Source of the DNA: Paenisporosarcina quisquiliarum_A
Lineage (GTDB): Bacteria; Bacillota; Bacilli; Bacillales_A; Planococcaceae
NCBI RefSeq assembly: GCF_043641925.1
Contig: NZ_JBHZRU010000001.1
Location: 1 to 64,000 of the forward strand
DNA length: 64,000 nt
Reading direction: 5' to 3'
In this document: positions 35,024-44,936 of the stretch, one piece after another
How the letters are laid out: the number at the start of each line of letters is the position of its first letter
Position numbering within the stretch: the stretch's first letter is position 1
Position numbers and translations under genes: made by a program
Notes under the pieces: model-generated
Seen by the model: the letters and a program-made list of their open reading frames with translations, nothing else
What the model was told of the DNA's origin: nothing
Databases searched by the model: none

Positions 35024-38000
35024 TTGAAAACGATTCAAAAAATTTTAGTAGCCAACCGCGGAGAAATCGCGATTCGAATTTTCCGTGCTTGTACAGAACT
35101 CAAATTAAGAACTGTATCGATTTATTCAAGAGAAGATAGTGGGTCATTTCATCGCTATAAAGCAGATGAGTCATATTTAGTAGGGGATGGGAAGAAACCT
35201 ATTGACGCCTACCTTGACATTGAAGGTATTTTAAAAATCGCGAAAGATAGCGGTTCAGATGCTATTCATCCAGGTTATGGTTTTTTATCAGAAAACGTTG
35301 ATTTTGCTAGACGTTGTGAAGAAGAAGGAATCATTTTCATCGGACCTACCTCGCAGCATTTAGATATGTTTGGCGATAAAGTCAAAGCAAGAACACAAGC
35401 AGTTTTAGCTGGTATCCCTGTTATTCCAGGTAGTGATGGTCCCATTAAATCCGTAGAGGAAGCACGTGAATTTGGTAAACAGAATGGTTATCCTCTTATG
35501 ATTAAAGCGTCTCTTGGAGGCGGTGGACGTGGAATGCGTATTGTTCCAACTGAACAAGACTTAGAGTCAGCATACGAACGTGCGAAATCTGAAGCGAAAG
35601 CTGCTTTTGGTTCAGATGAAGTGTATGTAGAAAAATTTGTTGAAAAACCAAAACACATTGAAGTTCAAATTTTAGGCGACAAACAAGGGAATTTAGTGCA
35701 TTTATATGAGCGGGATTGTTCGATTCAACGCAGACACCAAAAAGTGGTTGAAATCGCTCCATCTAACTCGATTAGTGCGGACCTTAGAAATCGCATTTGT
35801 GATGCTGCCGTACAATTAATGAATAATGTTCACTATATAAATGCAGGAACCGTTGAATTTTTAGTGGCTGGAGATGATTTTTATTTCATCGAAGTAAATC
35901 CTCGTATTCAAGTTGAGCATACGATTACGGAGATGGTTACTGGAATTGATATTGTGCATACGCAAATACATATTGCAGATGGTAGTTCTTTGCATGAAGA
36001 AGAAGTTGGTATACCAGCGCAACAAGATATTCCGTTATTCGGTTATGCAATCCAATCCCGTGTAACGACGGAGGATCCTTTAAACCAATTCATGCCTGAT
36101 ACAGGGAAATTAATGGTTTACCGTTCTGGTGGAGGATTTGGTGTGCGTTTAGATGCCGGGAATGGCTTCCAAGGCGCAGTCATTACGCCATACTATGATT
36201 CTTTACTCGTAAAAGTATCAACTTGGGGTATGACATTTAAAGAAGCTGCGGCTAAAATGGACCGTAACTTACAGGAATTTAGAATTCGAGGAATCAAAAC
36301 GAATATTCCTTTCTTAGAAAATGTAGTTAAACATCACCATTTTTTATCAGGTAAATTCGATACGAGCTTTATTGACTCAACTCCTGAACTGTTTTTATTC
36401 CCAACACGTAAAGACCGTGGTTCTAAACTTCTAAACTATATTGGAAACGTGACGGTTAATGGTTTCCCTGGAATTGAGAAGGATTCAAAGCCTGTTTTCT
36501 CTCTTCCAAGAAAGCCTGAAATTGTAAGACCCACTACATCTTTGTCGGGGACGAAGCAAATTCTTAATGAACGCGGTGCTGAAGGGTTAGTAAAATGGAT
36601 TCAAGAACAAGAAGATGTTCTAATAACTGACACTACATTTAGAGATGCTCATCAGTCACTTCTTGCTACACGCGTTCGCTCTCATGATATGTATCAGATT
36701 GCTGAACAATCAGCAGTAGGTATGCATGATGCCTTTTCTTTTGAAATGTGGGGTGGCGCAACGTTTGATGTAGCCTACCGTTTCTTAAAAGAAAATCCTT
36801 GGGATCGTTTAATCAAAATGCGTGAGATGATACCAAATGTCCTTTTACAAATGCTTGTTCGAGGAGCAAATGCGGTTGGATATAAAAATTATCCGGACAA
36901 TGTTATCCGTGAATTTATACAATCATCGGCTGAAGCTGGAATCGATGTGTTCCGAATTTTCGATAGCTTAAACTGGATTAAAGGAATGGAAGTTGCAATT
37001 GATGCAACTCGACAATCAGGTAAAATTGCAGAAGCGTCCATTTGTTATACTGGGGATATTTTAGATGATAGCCGTGCGAAATATACGGTGGCTTATTATA
37101 AAGAAATGGCGAAAGAGTTAGAAGCTGCTGGTGCACATATTTTAGCGATTAAAGATATGGCAGGTCTTTTAAAACCAGAAGCGGCTTATCGTCTAATTTC
37201 AGAATTAAAGGATACCGTCGACTTACCGATTCATTTGCACACACATGATACGAGCGGCAATGGTATTTATATGTACGGTCGTGCAATCGATGCAGGCGTT
37301 GATATTGTAGATACAGCTTTAGGAACAATGGCTGGACTGACTTCTCAACCGAGTGCTAACAGTTTGTCCTATGCTTTAAATGGTAGCAAACGAGAAGTAA
37401 GGGTAGATGTAAAATCATTGGAACAATTGTCTCAATATTGGGAAGATGTTCGAAAATATTACCAAGATTTTGAATCAGGCATGATGAGTCCTCATACGGA
37501 GATTTATGTTCATGAGATGCCTGGCGGTCAATATAGTAATTTACAGCAACAGGCTAAAGCGGTCGGTCTTGGCGATCGCTTTGAAGAAGTAAAGGATATG
37601 TATTCTCGAGTTAACTTAATGTTTGGAGATGTTGTCAAAGTAACACCATCCTCTAAAGTAGTGGGAGACATGGCTTTATTTATGGTTCAAAATGATTTAG
37701 ATGAAAATTCTGTATTAGTTCGAGGGGAGAGTATTGATTTCCCAGACTCTGTAATTGAGTTTTTCCAAGGGTATATTGGACAACCTTATGGTGGATTCCC
37801 GAAAGAGTTACAAAAGGTTATTTTGAAAGATCGGGAAGCTATTACGGTTCGACCAGGTGAACTTCTTGAACCTGTTGATTTTAGAGAGTTGAGAGATGAA
37901 TTATTCCATAAATTGAATCGTCCGGTTGATAGCCACGAAGTTTTAGCCTATGCTTTGTATCCTAAAGTGTACGAAGAATATGCAGAAGTGGTGAAGAAGT

Positions 38001-38464
38001 TTGGAGATGTTTCAGTTTTAGATACACCAACGTTTTTATACGGAATGCGTTTAGGCGAAGAAATTGAAGTGGAAATTCAAAAAGGAAAAACCTTAATTAT
38101 TAAAATGGTCTCTATTAGCCAGCCACAAGCGGATGGCAATCGGGTGATTTATTTTGAATTAAATGGTCAGCCTCGTGAAATTATCATTCAAGATATGAAC
38201 GTTGAAACGACAGGAACACCAGTATTAAAAGCTGATAACTCAAATCCGAATCACATAGGTGCGACTATGCCAGGAACCGTATTGAAAGTCGTTGCATCCA
38301 ACGGTTCTTCAGTGAAAAGAGGAGAGCATCTTTTGATTACGGAAGCTATGAAAATGGAAACAACTGTTCAAGCACCATTTGACGGCGTGGTTAAGGAAAT
38401 CTATGTATCAGCAGGCACGTCAATTGCACCAGGTGATTTATTGATTGAAATTGAAAAGGCTTAA
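35024..38464 (+). CDS. pycA: Pyruvate carboxylase
   Basis: The 1146-residue biotin enzyme carboxylates pyruvate to oxaloacetate to refill the TCA cycle. The biotin carboxylase domain (1-450) has the ATP loop GGGGRGMR and the ERDCSIQRRHQKVVE motif. The carboxyltransferase domain (about 530-800) begins DTTFRDAHQSLLATR, with metal ligands in HLHTHDTSGNG. The biotinyl domain has TEAMKMET near the C-terminus. TTG at 35024 is chosen: the protein then starts MKTIQKILVANRGE as in relatives, and AAGGGGTG is well placed. The GTG at 35012 touches that motif. Confidence 0.95.
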   Translation: MKTIQKILVANRGEIAIRIFRACTELKLRTVSIYSREDSGSFHRYKADESYLVGDGKKPIDAYLDIEGILKIAKDSGSDAIHPGYGFLSENVDFARRCEEEGIIFIGPTSQHLDMFGDKVKARTQAVLAGIPVIPGSDGPIKSVEEAREFGKQNGYPLMIKASLGGGGRGMRIVPTEQDLESAYERAKSEAKAAFGSDEVYVEKFVEKPKHIEVQILGDKQGNLVHLYERDCSIQRRHQKVVEIAPSNSISADLRNRICDAAVQLMNNVHYINAGTVEFLVAGDDFYFIEVNPRIQVEHTITEMVTGIDIVHTQIHIADGSSLHEEEVGIPAQQDIPLFGYAIQSRVTTEDPLNQFMPDTGKLMVYRSGGGFGVRLDAGNGFQGAVITPYYDSLLVKVSTWGMTFKEAAAKMDRNLQEFRIRGIKTNIPFLENVVKHHHFLSGKFDTSFIDSTPELFLFPTRKDRGSKLLNYIGNVTVNGFPGIEKDSKPVFSLPRKPEIVRPTTSLSGTKQILNERGAEGLVKWIQEQEDVLITDTTFRDAHQSLLATRVRSHDMYQIAEQSAVGMHDAFSFEMWGGATFDVAYRFLKENPWDRLIKMREMIPNVLLQMLVRGANAVGYKNYPDNVIREFIQSSAEAGIDVFRIFDSLNWIKGMEVAIDATRQSGKIAEASICYTGDILDDSRAKYTVAYYKEMAKELEAAGAHILAIKDMAGLLKPEAAYRLISELKDTVDLPIHLHTHDTSGNGIYMYGRAIDAGVDIVDTALGTMAGLTSQPSANSLSYALNGSKREVRVDVKSLEQLSQYWEDVRKYYQDFESGMMSPHTEIYVHEMPGGQYSNLQQQAKAVGLGDRFEEVKDMYSRVNLMFGDVVKVTPSSKVVGDMALFMVQNDLDENSVLVRGESIDFPDSVIEFFQGYIGQPYGGFPKELQKVILKDREAITVRPGELLEPVDFRELRDELFHKLNRPVDSHEVLAYALYPKVYEEYAEVVKKFGDVSVLDTPTFLYGMRLGEEIEVEIQKGKTLIIKMVSISQPQADGNRVIYFELNGQPREIIIQDMNVETTGTPVLKADNSNPNHIGATMPGTVLKVVASNGSSVKRGEHLLITEAMKMETTVQAPFDGVVKEIYVSAGTSIAPGDLLIEIEKA

Positions 38465-38471
38465 AATTTGT

Positions 38472-38505
38472 CAGGTCCGTAGTATTTACGGATTTGACCT
38501 TTTTT
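38472..38505 (+). terminator. Terminator after pycA
   Basis: Stem TCCGTA/TACGGA with weaker outer pairs, followed by TTGACCTTTTTT. Confidence 0.6.
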
Positions 38506-38530
38506 ATGGCTATAAATATAGTAGGATAAC

Positions 38531-38567
38531 AAAAAAACAGCAATCACCCTATTTAAGGTGATTGCTG
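38531..38567 (-). terminator. Terminator of ctaA
   Basis: A perfect 11-bp stem CAGCAATCACC/GGTGATTGCTG. A7 on the plus strand gives the T-run for the minus-strand ctaA transcript. Confidence 0.9.
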
Positions 38568-38573
38568 AATCAT

Positions 38574-39491
38574 TTATTTAGTCATTTTTGAACGGCTCCG
38601 AGATAACAATAAAATCATGTAGCATAATAAACCGAATAAAAGAGATATTAAAAGTGAATGTAATAGCGCAATGAACAGATTTAATTTTGTTAAAACGACG
38701 AGCATTCCAGTAGTTGCTTGAAGTGTAACAATGATAAATGCGATAATCCATCCGTAATACAACACTTTTTGATCCTTGTAATGTTTAAATGCATGCCACG
38801 CGATTCCTGCAATCCAAAGAAATATTAATGCAGCAGCAGATCGATGGCCCATTTGAACCCATTCATACATATTGGTTGGGAGGGTAAATTGGTCATTTCG
38901 ACAAAGTGGCCAATCCGAGCAAATGAGACTAGAATCGGTATGTCTAACTAGAGCACCTGTATAGACCACCACATATGAATACAACGCTACACCAATCGTA
39001 TTCCATTTTAGCGTTTTACCAATACGTAATTTATGGGTGTCAAATTTACGATCTACTTCAAAAATTAGAAGGGTAAGTAATAGAACGGAAGTAAAAGAAA
39101 TGAGTGAAATTCCGAAATGTAGTGCAAGAATAAAGTCTCCTTGCCCCCACTTAACTTGAGCAGCGCCAATTAATGCTTGCAAAATGAGGAAAAACATGGC
39201 GAGAAATGCTAAAAATTTTGTTTCTCTAACATGACCAAGAGCTCGCCATGACCAAACTGATAAAATGAGAATTAATATACCGACCGCTCCTGTTACTAGG
39301 CGGTGAGAGAATTCGATTAATACTTCGGTTGTTATTTTGTCCGGAATTAGTTGTCCATTACATCCCGGCCAATTTCTGCCACAACCCATACCACTATCTG
39401 TTTTGGTGACGAGTGCACCACCGAGTAAGATAAGAAGCATTCCAATTGTTGCAGCAAAAGCGAACCATTTCAGGTATTTACTTTGTTGCAT
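38574..39491 (-). CDS. ctaA: Heme A synthase
   Basis: The 305-residue, eight-helix membrane enzyme oxidises the C8 methyl of heme O to the formyl of heme A. The extracellular Cys pair in GMGCGRNWPGCNGQ (about residue 35) and a second pair around SLICSDWPLCRND are conserved, as are heme-ligand His residues (EFSHRLV, LHFGIS, MGHRSAA, LLHSLL). ATG at 39491 is preferred since AGGTG lies six bases upstream; the GTG at 39500 is within it. It is divergent from ctaB, the standard layout for caa3 oxidase loci. Confidence 0.95.
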   Translation of the reverse strand: MQQSKYLKWFAFAATIGMLLILLGGALVTKTDSGMGCGRNWPGCNGQLIPDKITTEVLIEFSHRLVTGAVGILILILSVWSWRALGHVRETKFLAFLAMFFLILQALIGAAQVKWGQGDFILALHFGISLISFTSVLLLTLLIFEVDRKFDTHKLRIGKTLKWNTIGVALYSYVVVYTGALVRHTDSSLICSDWPLCRNDQFTLPTNMYEWVQMGHRSAAALIFLWIAGIAWHAFKHYKDQKVLYYGWIIAFIIVTLQATTGMLVVLTKLNLFIALLHSLLISLLFGLLCYMILLLSRSRSKMTK

Positions 39492-39834
39492 AAGTGACAC
39501 CTACTTTGCCTATACTGATCATCTTAAATGAATAAAACTCTTCATATAAGAGACACCTGCTTGTTTGATAATAGCTAAGAATAGGCTAAAAAACAACGTA
39601 TATGACGAAAAAAAAGGTTTTAAAGAAGTCATTTCACAAATTGTTCATAAAAAAGTCCCTTTCCATTCACAAATGTTTTTCCAAAATGGATTACTATAAA
39701 GATGTTGTGTCGAATTGATGGGCAAAAATGTTCGTCATTTCTAGCTAATTTCAACTTACGTATAGAAAAAACTACAGTTTTTCGATATAGTAAGTGTAGC
39801 GGAATATGCTTACAACTTTGAAAGGAGGAGTTTC
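39492..39834. other. Divergent ctaA-ctaB intergenic region
   Basis: This 343-base AT-rich spacer must hold the ctaA and ctaB-F promoters. I could not fix clear -35/-10 pairs, nor find a cre-like site, although the cta genes of B. subtilis are controlled by ResD and CcpA. No open frame with a ribosome binding site was seen. Confidence 0.5.
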
Positions 39835-40752
39835 ATGTCAAACGGTCGCGCGTTAACTGCAAGTGCAGAAGCGGATCCTGAAACAACAACGTTTGTGAAG
39901 GACTTTCTTGCATTAATTAAAATTGGTATTGTTAACTCTAATCTCGTGACAACATTTACGGGTTTATGGCTAGCATTTCAATTTACAAATCGTCATTTTT
40001 TAAATGAACTGGATCTCATGTTCTATACATTATTTGGGGCAGCATTGATCATTGCGGGTTCTGGCGCTATGAATAACTTCATTGATCGTGATATCGATCC
40101 AATTATGTCGAGAACAAAATCTAGACCAACTGTAACAGGTCGTTTCTCACCAGCACCCGTTTTGGCCATTGCTCTGTCCTTTTTGGTTGTTGGCGAAATT
40201 TTGTTATTTATGGCATCGGTTTCTGCCGGTGTATGGGGACTAGCTGGAATAATCAGCTACGTTGTTTTGTACACGATGTGGTCCAAAAGAAAGCATGTAA
40301 GCAATACAATTGTTGGTAGTATCTCAGGAGCCATCCCACCTGTTATTGGTTGGGCAGCTGTTGAACCAGCACTTGGTTGGGGAGCTTTAGCGTTATTCCT
40401 CATTATGTTTGCATGGCAACCCCCACATTTTTACGCTCTAGCAATGAAACGGACAGAAGAATACCGAGCAGCAGGCATTCCAATGCTTCCTGTGGTAAAG
40501 GGTTTTGCACGTACTAAGAAATCAATGTTGGTATGGGTACTTATCTTATTCCCTCTCCCGTTTTTACTAATGGAGCTCGGAACATGGTTCTTGATTTTAG
40601 CTACTGCTTTAAATGTGGGATGGCTCGTACTTGCAATAAAAGGCTTTAAAGCGGAAGATGATTTAAAATGGGCAAATGGCATGTTTATTTACTCGTTAAA
40701 TTACATGACAATCCTATTTGTATCGATGATCATTTTCTCGATTTTCAGTTGA
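39835..40752 (+). CDS. ctaB: Protoheme IX farnesyltransferase (heme O synthase)
   Basis: The 305-residue UbiA-family membrane enzyme adds a farnesyl chain to heme B to make heme O, the substrate of CtaA. The first Asp-rich motif is NFIDRDIDPIMSRTKSRP (about residue 78), and the second conserved region is AWQPPHFYALAMKRTEEY. About nine TM helices. AAAGGAGGAG precedes the ATG. It is the first gene of the ctaBCDEF unit. Confidence 0.95.
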   Translation: MSNGRALTASAEADPETTTFVKDFLALIKIGIVNSNLVTTFTGLWLAFQFTNRHFLNELDLMFYTLFGAALIIAGSGAMNNFIDRDIDPIMSRTKSRPTVTGRFSPAPVLAIALSFLVVGEILLFMASVSAGVWGLAGIISYVVLYTMWSKRKHVSNTIVGSISGAIPPVIGWAAVEPALGWGALALFLIMFAWQPPHFYALAMKRTEEYRAAGIPMLPVVKGFARTKKSMLVWVLILFPLPFLLMELGTWFLILATALNVGWLVLAIKGFKAEDDLKWANGMFIYSLNYMTILFVSMIIFSIFS

Positions 40753-40848
40753 AATTTAAATTCTTTTATCTAAAAAGAATTTAAATAGAACTGAACCTAA
40801 GTCACAAAACACAAGAATATAACTACGAAAGAGGGGTTTGATTAAGCT

Positions 40849-41943
40849 ATGATGAAAGGGCTCAAAAAGTGGCGTCTCTTTTCAATGCTGACAGCTCTAA
40901 TGATTTTCTTAGCTGGATGTGGTAATGAGCAATTATCGACACTTACACCTGCTGGACAAGTGGGTAAAGATCAATTAAATTTGATGATTCTAGCTACGGC
41001 AATAATGGTTTTAGTGATCATCGTTGTAATGATTGTTTATATCTTTGCAATTGTGAAGTTTCGTCGTTCTAAACTTGGGGAAGATTTCATTCCTAAACAA
41101 GTAGAAGGTAATCACACACTTGAAATTATTTGGACAACAGTTCCGATTATTTTACTATTAATATTGACTGTCCCAACTGTAATTGCTACATACGATTTAG
41201 CTGATACAAAAGGTATGGACAAAAAAGATGAAAACGGAAACAAAACAGCTGTTACGGTAAATGTTGAAGCTAATCTGTATTGGTGGGAGTTTGAATATCC
41301 TGATTTAGGAATTGTTACTGCTCAAGAATTAGTAGTCCCTACAGGAGAAAAAGTTTATTTCAATTTAAAAGCCGCTGACGTTAAACACTCTTTTTGGATT
41401 CCAGCAGCTGGTGGTAAATTGGATACAAACGTTGATGGTATAAACACATTCTTCCTTGATTTTGACAAACCTTCAGATTCTCTTGAAGAAGGCGTATTTT
41501 ATGGAAAGTGTGCTGAACTTTGTGGACCTTCACATGCTTTAATGGACTTTAAGGTAAAAACTTTAGAGCGTGAAGACTTTAATGCATGGGTAGAAGACAT
41601 GAAGGCTTCAGCTGACCGAGCAGCTCCTGAAACGGCAGTTGCACAAGAAGGTCAAGAAATATTTGAACAGAGCTGTATCTCTTGTCACGCTGTTTCTGGC
41701 GCAGGAACTACTGGTGGTGTTGGACCTAACTTAGCAACATTTGGTGACCGTAATCGAGTTGCAGGTTTCCTGGAAAAAGACGAAGAAAATATTAAAAATT
41801 GGATTAAAGATCCACAAGAATTTAAACCAGGAAATAGAATGCCACAACCTGAAGATTTGCCAGGTAGAAATGGTAAAGAACTTTCAGATCAAGAGCTTAC
41901 TGCTCTTACAGAATATTTAATGGGATTATCTGTTGAAGAGTAA
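40849..41943 (+). CDS. ctaC: Cytochrome caa3 oxidase subunit II
   Basis: The 364-residue subunit is a lipoprotein (lipobox LAGC near residue 24) with two TM helices, the cupredoxin domain with the CuA site (CAELCGPSHALM, upstream His in KHSFWIP), and a fused C-terminal cytochrome c domain with heme motif CISCH (about residue 280) and a distal Met region (GNRMPQPEDLP). The fused cytochrome marks it as a caa3-type oxidase. It receives electrons from cytochrome c or directly from the bc complex. Spacing from the GAGGGG ribosome binding region to the ATG is 12 bases, a little long. Confidence 0.95.
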   Translation: MMKGLKKWRLFSMLTALMIFLAGCGNEQLSTLTPAGQVGKDQLNLMILATAIMVLVIIVVMIVYIFAIVKFRRSKLGEDFIPKQVEGNHTLEIIWTTVPIILLLILTVPTVIATYDLADTKGMDKKDENGNKTAVTVNVEANLYWWEFEYPDLGIVTAQELVVPTGEKVYFNLKAADVKHSFWIPAAGGKLDTNVDGINTFFLDFDKPSDSLEEGVFYGKCAELCGPSHALMDFKVKTLEREDFNAWVEDMKASADRAAPETAVAQEGQEIFEQSCISCHAVSGAGTTGGVGPNLATFGDRNRVAGFLEKDEENIKNWIKDPQEFKPGNRMPQPEDLPGRNGKELSDQELTALTEYLMGLSVEE

Positions 41944-41976
41944 TCTTCTCAGAATGACTTGAAGGAGGTTAAAGTT

Positions 41977-43842
41977 GTGAGTTCAATCGCACAGAAAAAA
42001 GGCTTTGGCGCCACATTATGGGACTATTTAACAACAGTTGACCATAAGAAAATTGCCATCCTTTACCTCATTACCGGCGGATTTTTCTTTATCGTTGGTG
42101 GTATTGAGGCTATGCTTATTCGTATACAGCTTATGAAACCGGATAACGATTTTATAGCTGCAGGATTGTTTAACGAAATTATTACCATGCACGGAACAAC
42201 CATGATTTTCCTTGCAGCGATGCCATTATTATTTGGTTTCATGAATGCGGTGGTTCCTTTGCAAATCGGTGCACGTGACGTAGCGTTTCCATTTTTAAAT
42301 GCATTAGGTTTTTGGATGTTCTTCTTTGGAGGAGTTTTCTTAAACTTGTCATGGTTCTTAGGTGGAGCTCCTGATGCAGGTTGGACTTCATATGCATCAT
42401 TAGCAATATCTTCCCCTGGCCATGGTATAGATTTTTATGCTTTAGGACTTCAAATATCGGGTGGTGGTACGTTAATAGCAGGGATTAACTTCCTTGTGAC
42501 TATTATTAACATGCGTGCGCCAGGTATGACTTATATGCGTATGCCACTATTTACGTGGAGTACTTTTGTAGCTTCGGCGTTAATATTATTCGCATTCCCT
42601 CCACTTACAGTTGGTCTATTCTTAATGATTTTTGACCGTATGTTTGGAGCTAATTTCTTTGACCATACAATGGGTGGTAACACGATTATTTGGGAACATT
42701 TATTCTGGATATTTGGTCACCCTGAAGTATACATCTTGATTTTACCAGCATTCGGTATTTTCTCGGAAATTTTCGCAACTTTCTCTCGTAAACGTCTATT
42801 TGGATACTCAGCGATGGTCTTTGCAACCGTGTTAATTGGTTTCTTAGGATTCATGGTTTGGGCTCACCATATGTTTACAACAGGTTTGGGAGCAACTGCT
42901 AATGCTATTTTTGCTGTAGCAACGATGGCTATTGCTGTTCCAACCGGGGTAAAAATCTTTAACTGGCTTCTCACAATGTGGGGAGGAAGTATCAAGTTCA
43001 CAACACCAATGTTATATGCGGTAGGATTTATTCCTTCGTTCGTAGCAGGTGGTGTAACAGGTGTTATGCAAGCGTCAGCACCTTTAGATTATCAATTACA
43101 TGATTCTTACTTCATCGTAGCGCATTTCCACTACGTTATTGTTGGTGGGGTAGTACTAGGCTTACTAGCTGGATTACATTACTACTGGCCGTTAATGTTT
43201 AACACAATGTTAGATGAAGCAATGGGTAAAATTACGTTCTGGTTATTCTTCTTAGGGTTCCATTTAACGTTCTTTATTCAACATTTCTTAGGTCTTCTTG
43301 GTATGCCACGTCGTGTATTTACTTACGGGAAAGATCAAGGTTGGGATCTATTCAATGCAATTAGTTCTTCCGGTGCTGTACTTATGGCGGCTGGTGTAAT
43401 TGTTCTTGTTGTGAACATTGTTATGACAATTGCTAAGAACGTACCAGTGGGTCGCGACCCATGGGGTGATGGACGTACGTTAGAGTGGGCAATTCCACAA
43501 CCGGTACCGTTCTATAACTTTAAACAAATTCCTTTAGTTCGTGGGTTAGATACTTACTGGATTGAGAAACAAGAAGGAAATGTAGAAGGAATGACATATG
43601 CTGAACCAATCGGTGATATTCATATGCCAAACAATTCGATAATTCCTTTCATTATGTCATTCGGTTTATTCGTAGGTGCTTTTGGTGCCTTGTATAATGG
43701 TGAAAAATCATGGGCAATACCAGTTTTAGGATTGGGATTACTCATTACATTTGCAGCAATGGCAACTCGTTCTTTGAAAGATGATCTTGGATACCATATT
43801 CACAAAGAAGATTTATTGAATAAAAAAGGGGGTAAACACTAA
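41977..43842 (+). CDS. ctaD: Cytochrome caa3 oxidase subunit I
   Basis: The 621-residue catalytic subunit has the binuclear heme a3-CuB centre: MHGTTMIF supplies a heme-a His, the helix WEHLFWIFGHPEVYI holds the His-Tyr cross-link pair, HHMFTTGLG gives CuB His residues, and HDSYFIVAHFHYVI holds the heme a3 and heme a ligands. It reduces oxygen to water and pumps protons. The start is GTG at 41977, set by AAGGAGG eight bases upstream; the TTG at 41959 lies before that site. The stop overlaps the ctaE ATG by one base. Confidence 0.96.
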   Translation: MSSIAQKKGFGATLWDYLTTVDHKKIAILYLITGGFFFIVGGIEAMLIRIQLMKPDNDFIAAGLFNEIITMHGTTMIFLAAMPLLFGFMNAVVPLQIGARDVAFPFLNALGFWMFFFGGVFLNLSWFLGGAPDAGWTSYASLAISSPGHGIDFYALGLQISGGGTLIAGINFLVTIINMRAPGMTYMRMPLFTWSTFVASALILFAFPPLTVGLFLMIFDRMFGANFFDHTMGGNTIIWEHLFWIFGHPEVYILILPAFGIFSEIFATFSRKRLFGYSAMVFATVLIGFLGFMVWAHHMFTTGLGATANAIFAVATMAIAVPTGVKIFNWLLTMWGGSIKFTTPMLYAVGFIPSFVAGGVTGVMQASAPLDYQLHDSYFIVAHFHYVIVGGVVLGLLAGLHYYWPLMFNTMLDEAMGKITFWLFFLGFHLTFFIQHFLGLLGMPRRVFTYGKDQGWDLFNAISSSGAVLMAAGVIVLVVNIVMTIAKNVPVGRDPWGDGRTLEWAIPQPVPFYNFKQIPLVRGLDTYWIEKQEGNVEGMTYAEPIGDIHMPNNSIIPFIMSFGLFVGAFGALYNGEKSWAIPVLGLGLLITFAAMATRSLKDDLGYHIHKEDLLNKKGGKH

Positions 43843-44468
43843 TGGACTTAAATACTAAGTACACTCCCCATTCATGGCCAGATCATCCGGAAAGTGCAAC
43901 CCTAGAAGGGAAAAATAAATTTCTAGGTTTCTGGTTGTTCCTTGGCGGTGAAACAGTTTTGTTCGCGAGTCTATTTGCAACTTATTTGGCTCTTAAAAAT
44001 CGTGGACCAAGTGGAATGGAATATACAACGCAAGAATTATTTGAATTACCTTTAGTTTTCATTATGACAATGTTACTTTTAACATCGTCCTTAACAAGTG
44101 TTTACGCGATGTACCATATGAAAAACTATAATTTCAAAGCGATGCAAGCATGGTTAGCTGTAACAGTTCTTTTAGGTGCAGCTTTCTTAGGTTTAGAAAT
44201 TTACGAGTTTTCTGAATATATACATGAAGGATTTACTTATACTCAAAGTGCTTTTAGTTCTGCGTTCTTTACATTAGTAGGAACACACGGGCTTCATGTA
44301 TTAATTGGTCTTGGATGGTTTATACTATTGATGCTTCGTAATGCTAAACGTGGTTTAAATCTTTATAATGCACCTAAGTTTTATGTAGCCTCTTTATACT
44401 GGCACTTTATTGACGTCGTATGGGTATTCATCTTTACGGTAGTATACTTGATGGGAGTGATTGGTTAA
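43842..44468 (+). CDS. ctaE: Cytochrome caa3 oxidase subunit III
   Basis: The 208-residue five-helix subunit has FWLFLGGETVLFASLFATYL at helix 1, a GTHGLHVLIGLGW helix and the C-terminal YWHFIDVVWVFIFTVVYL helix, all typical of COX III. It stabilises subunit I and its proton uptake. It starts at the ctaD stop (TAATG) with AAAGGGGG upstream, so it is translationally coupled. Confidence 0.95.
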   Translation: MDLNTKYTPHSWPDHPESATLEGKNKFLGFWLFLGGETVLFASLFATYLALKNRGPSGMEYTTQELFELPLVFIMTMLLLTSSLTSVYAMYHMKNYNFKAMQAWLAVTVLLGAAFLGLEIYEFSEYIHEGFTYTQSAFSSAFFTLVGTHGLHVLIGLGWFILLMLRNAKRGLNLYNAPKFYVASLYWHFIDVVWVFIFTVVYLMGVIG

Positions 44469-44469
44469 G

Positions 44470-44802
44470 ATGGCACATGATGTACACACACACGTAAAAT
44501 CAACTATCGAATTTGAATATGCGCGTCGTCGTGCAGCAAATGAGATGCGTGGTCAAGTGACAACGTTTGCGATTATGATTTTCTTAACTTTAATCGCTTT
44601 TACAATGGTTTTAGCAGGATTTTCGGTTTACTTAGTTATTCCGTTCATTTTGCTACTTGCTGCAATCCAAGTGGTTTTACAGCTTTACTACTTTATGCAT
44701 ATGAGCCATAAAGGACACGAAACAGCTACATTATTCCTGTATTCAGGTGCTTTAATTGCAGCGATTACTGTTCTTACTTTCTTAACGATTGTTTGGTTGT
44801 AA
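44470..44802 (+). CDS. ctaF: Cytochrome caa3 oxidase subunit IV
   Basis: The 110-residue subunit has three TM helices (about residues 30-50, 55-76 and 85-107) and the HMSHKGHE loop typical of Gram-positive COX IV. ATG at 44470 follows GGAGTGAT, which lies in the end of ctaE. It begins 1 base after the ctaE stop. It is the last gene before the operon hairpin. Confidence 0.92.
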   Translation: MAHDVHTHVKSTIEFEYARRRAANEMRGQVTTFAIMIFLTLIAFTMVLAGFSVYLVIPFILLLAAIQVVLQLYYFMHMSHKGHETATLFLYSGALIAAITVLTFLTIVWL

Positions 44803-44812
44803 AATTTAAGTA

Positions 44813-44850
44813 AAGAGTGAGGAAAGAGAAATCTTTCTTTACTCTTTTTT
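44813..44850 (+). terminator. Terminator after ctaF
   Basis: Stem AAAGAGT...ACTCTTT with inner GGAAAGA/TCTTTCT and a T7 run. It may separate ctaBCDEF from ctaG. Confidence 0.75.
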
Positions 44851-44936
44851 TGTTTTGAGGATTGTCATAGTTCGTTCATTGAAGTTCTGTTTGGAGAGAC
44901 ATATAATAAAGGTATTGAAAAAAAGGAGCGATCAAT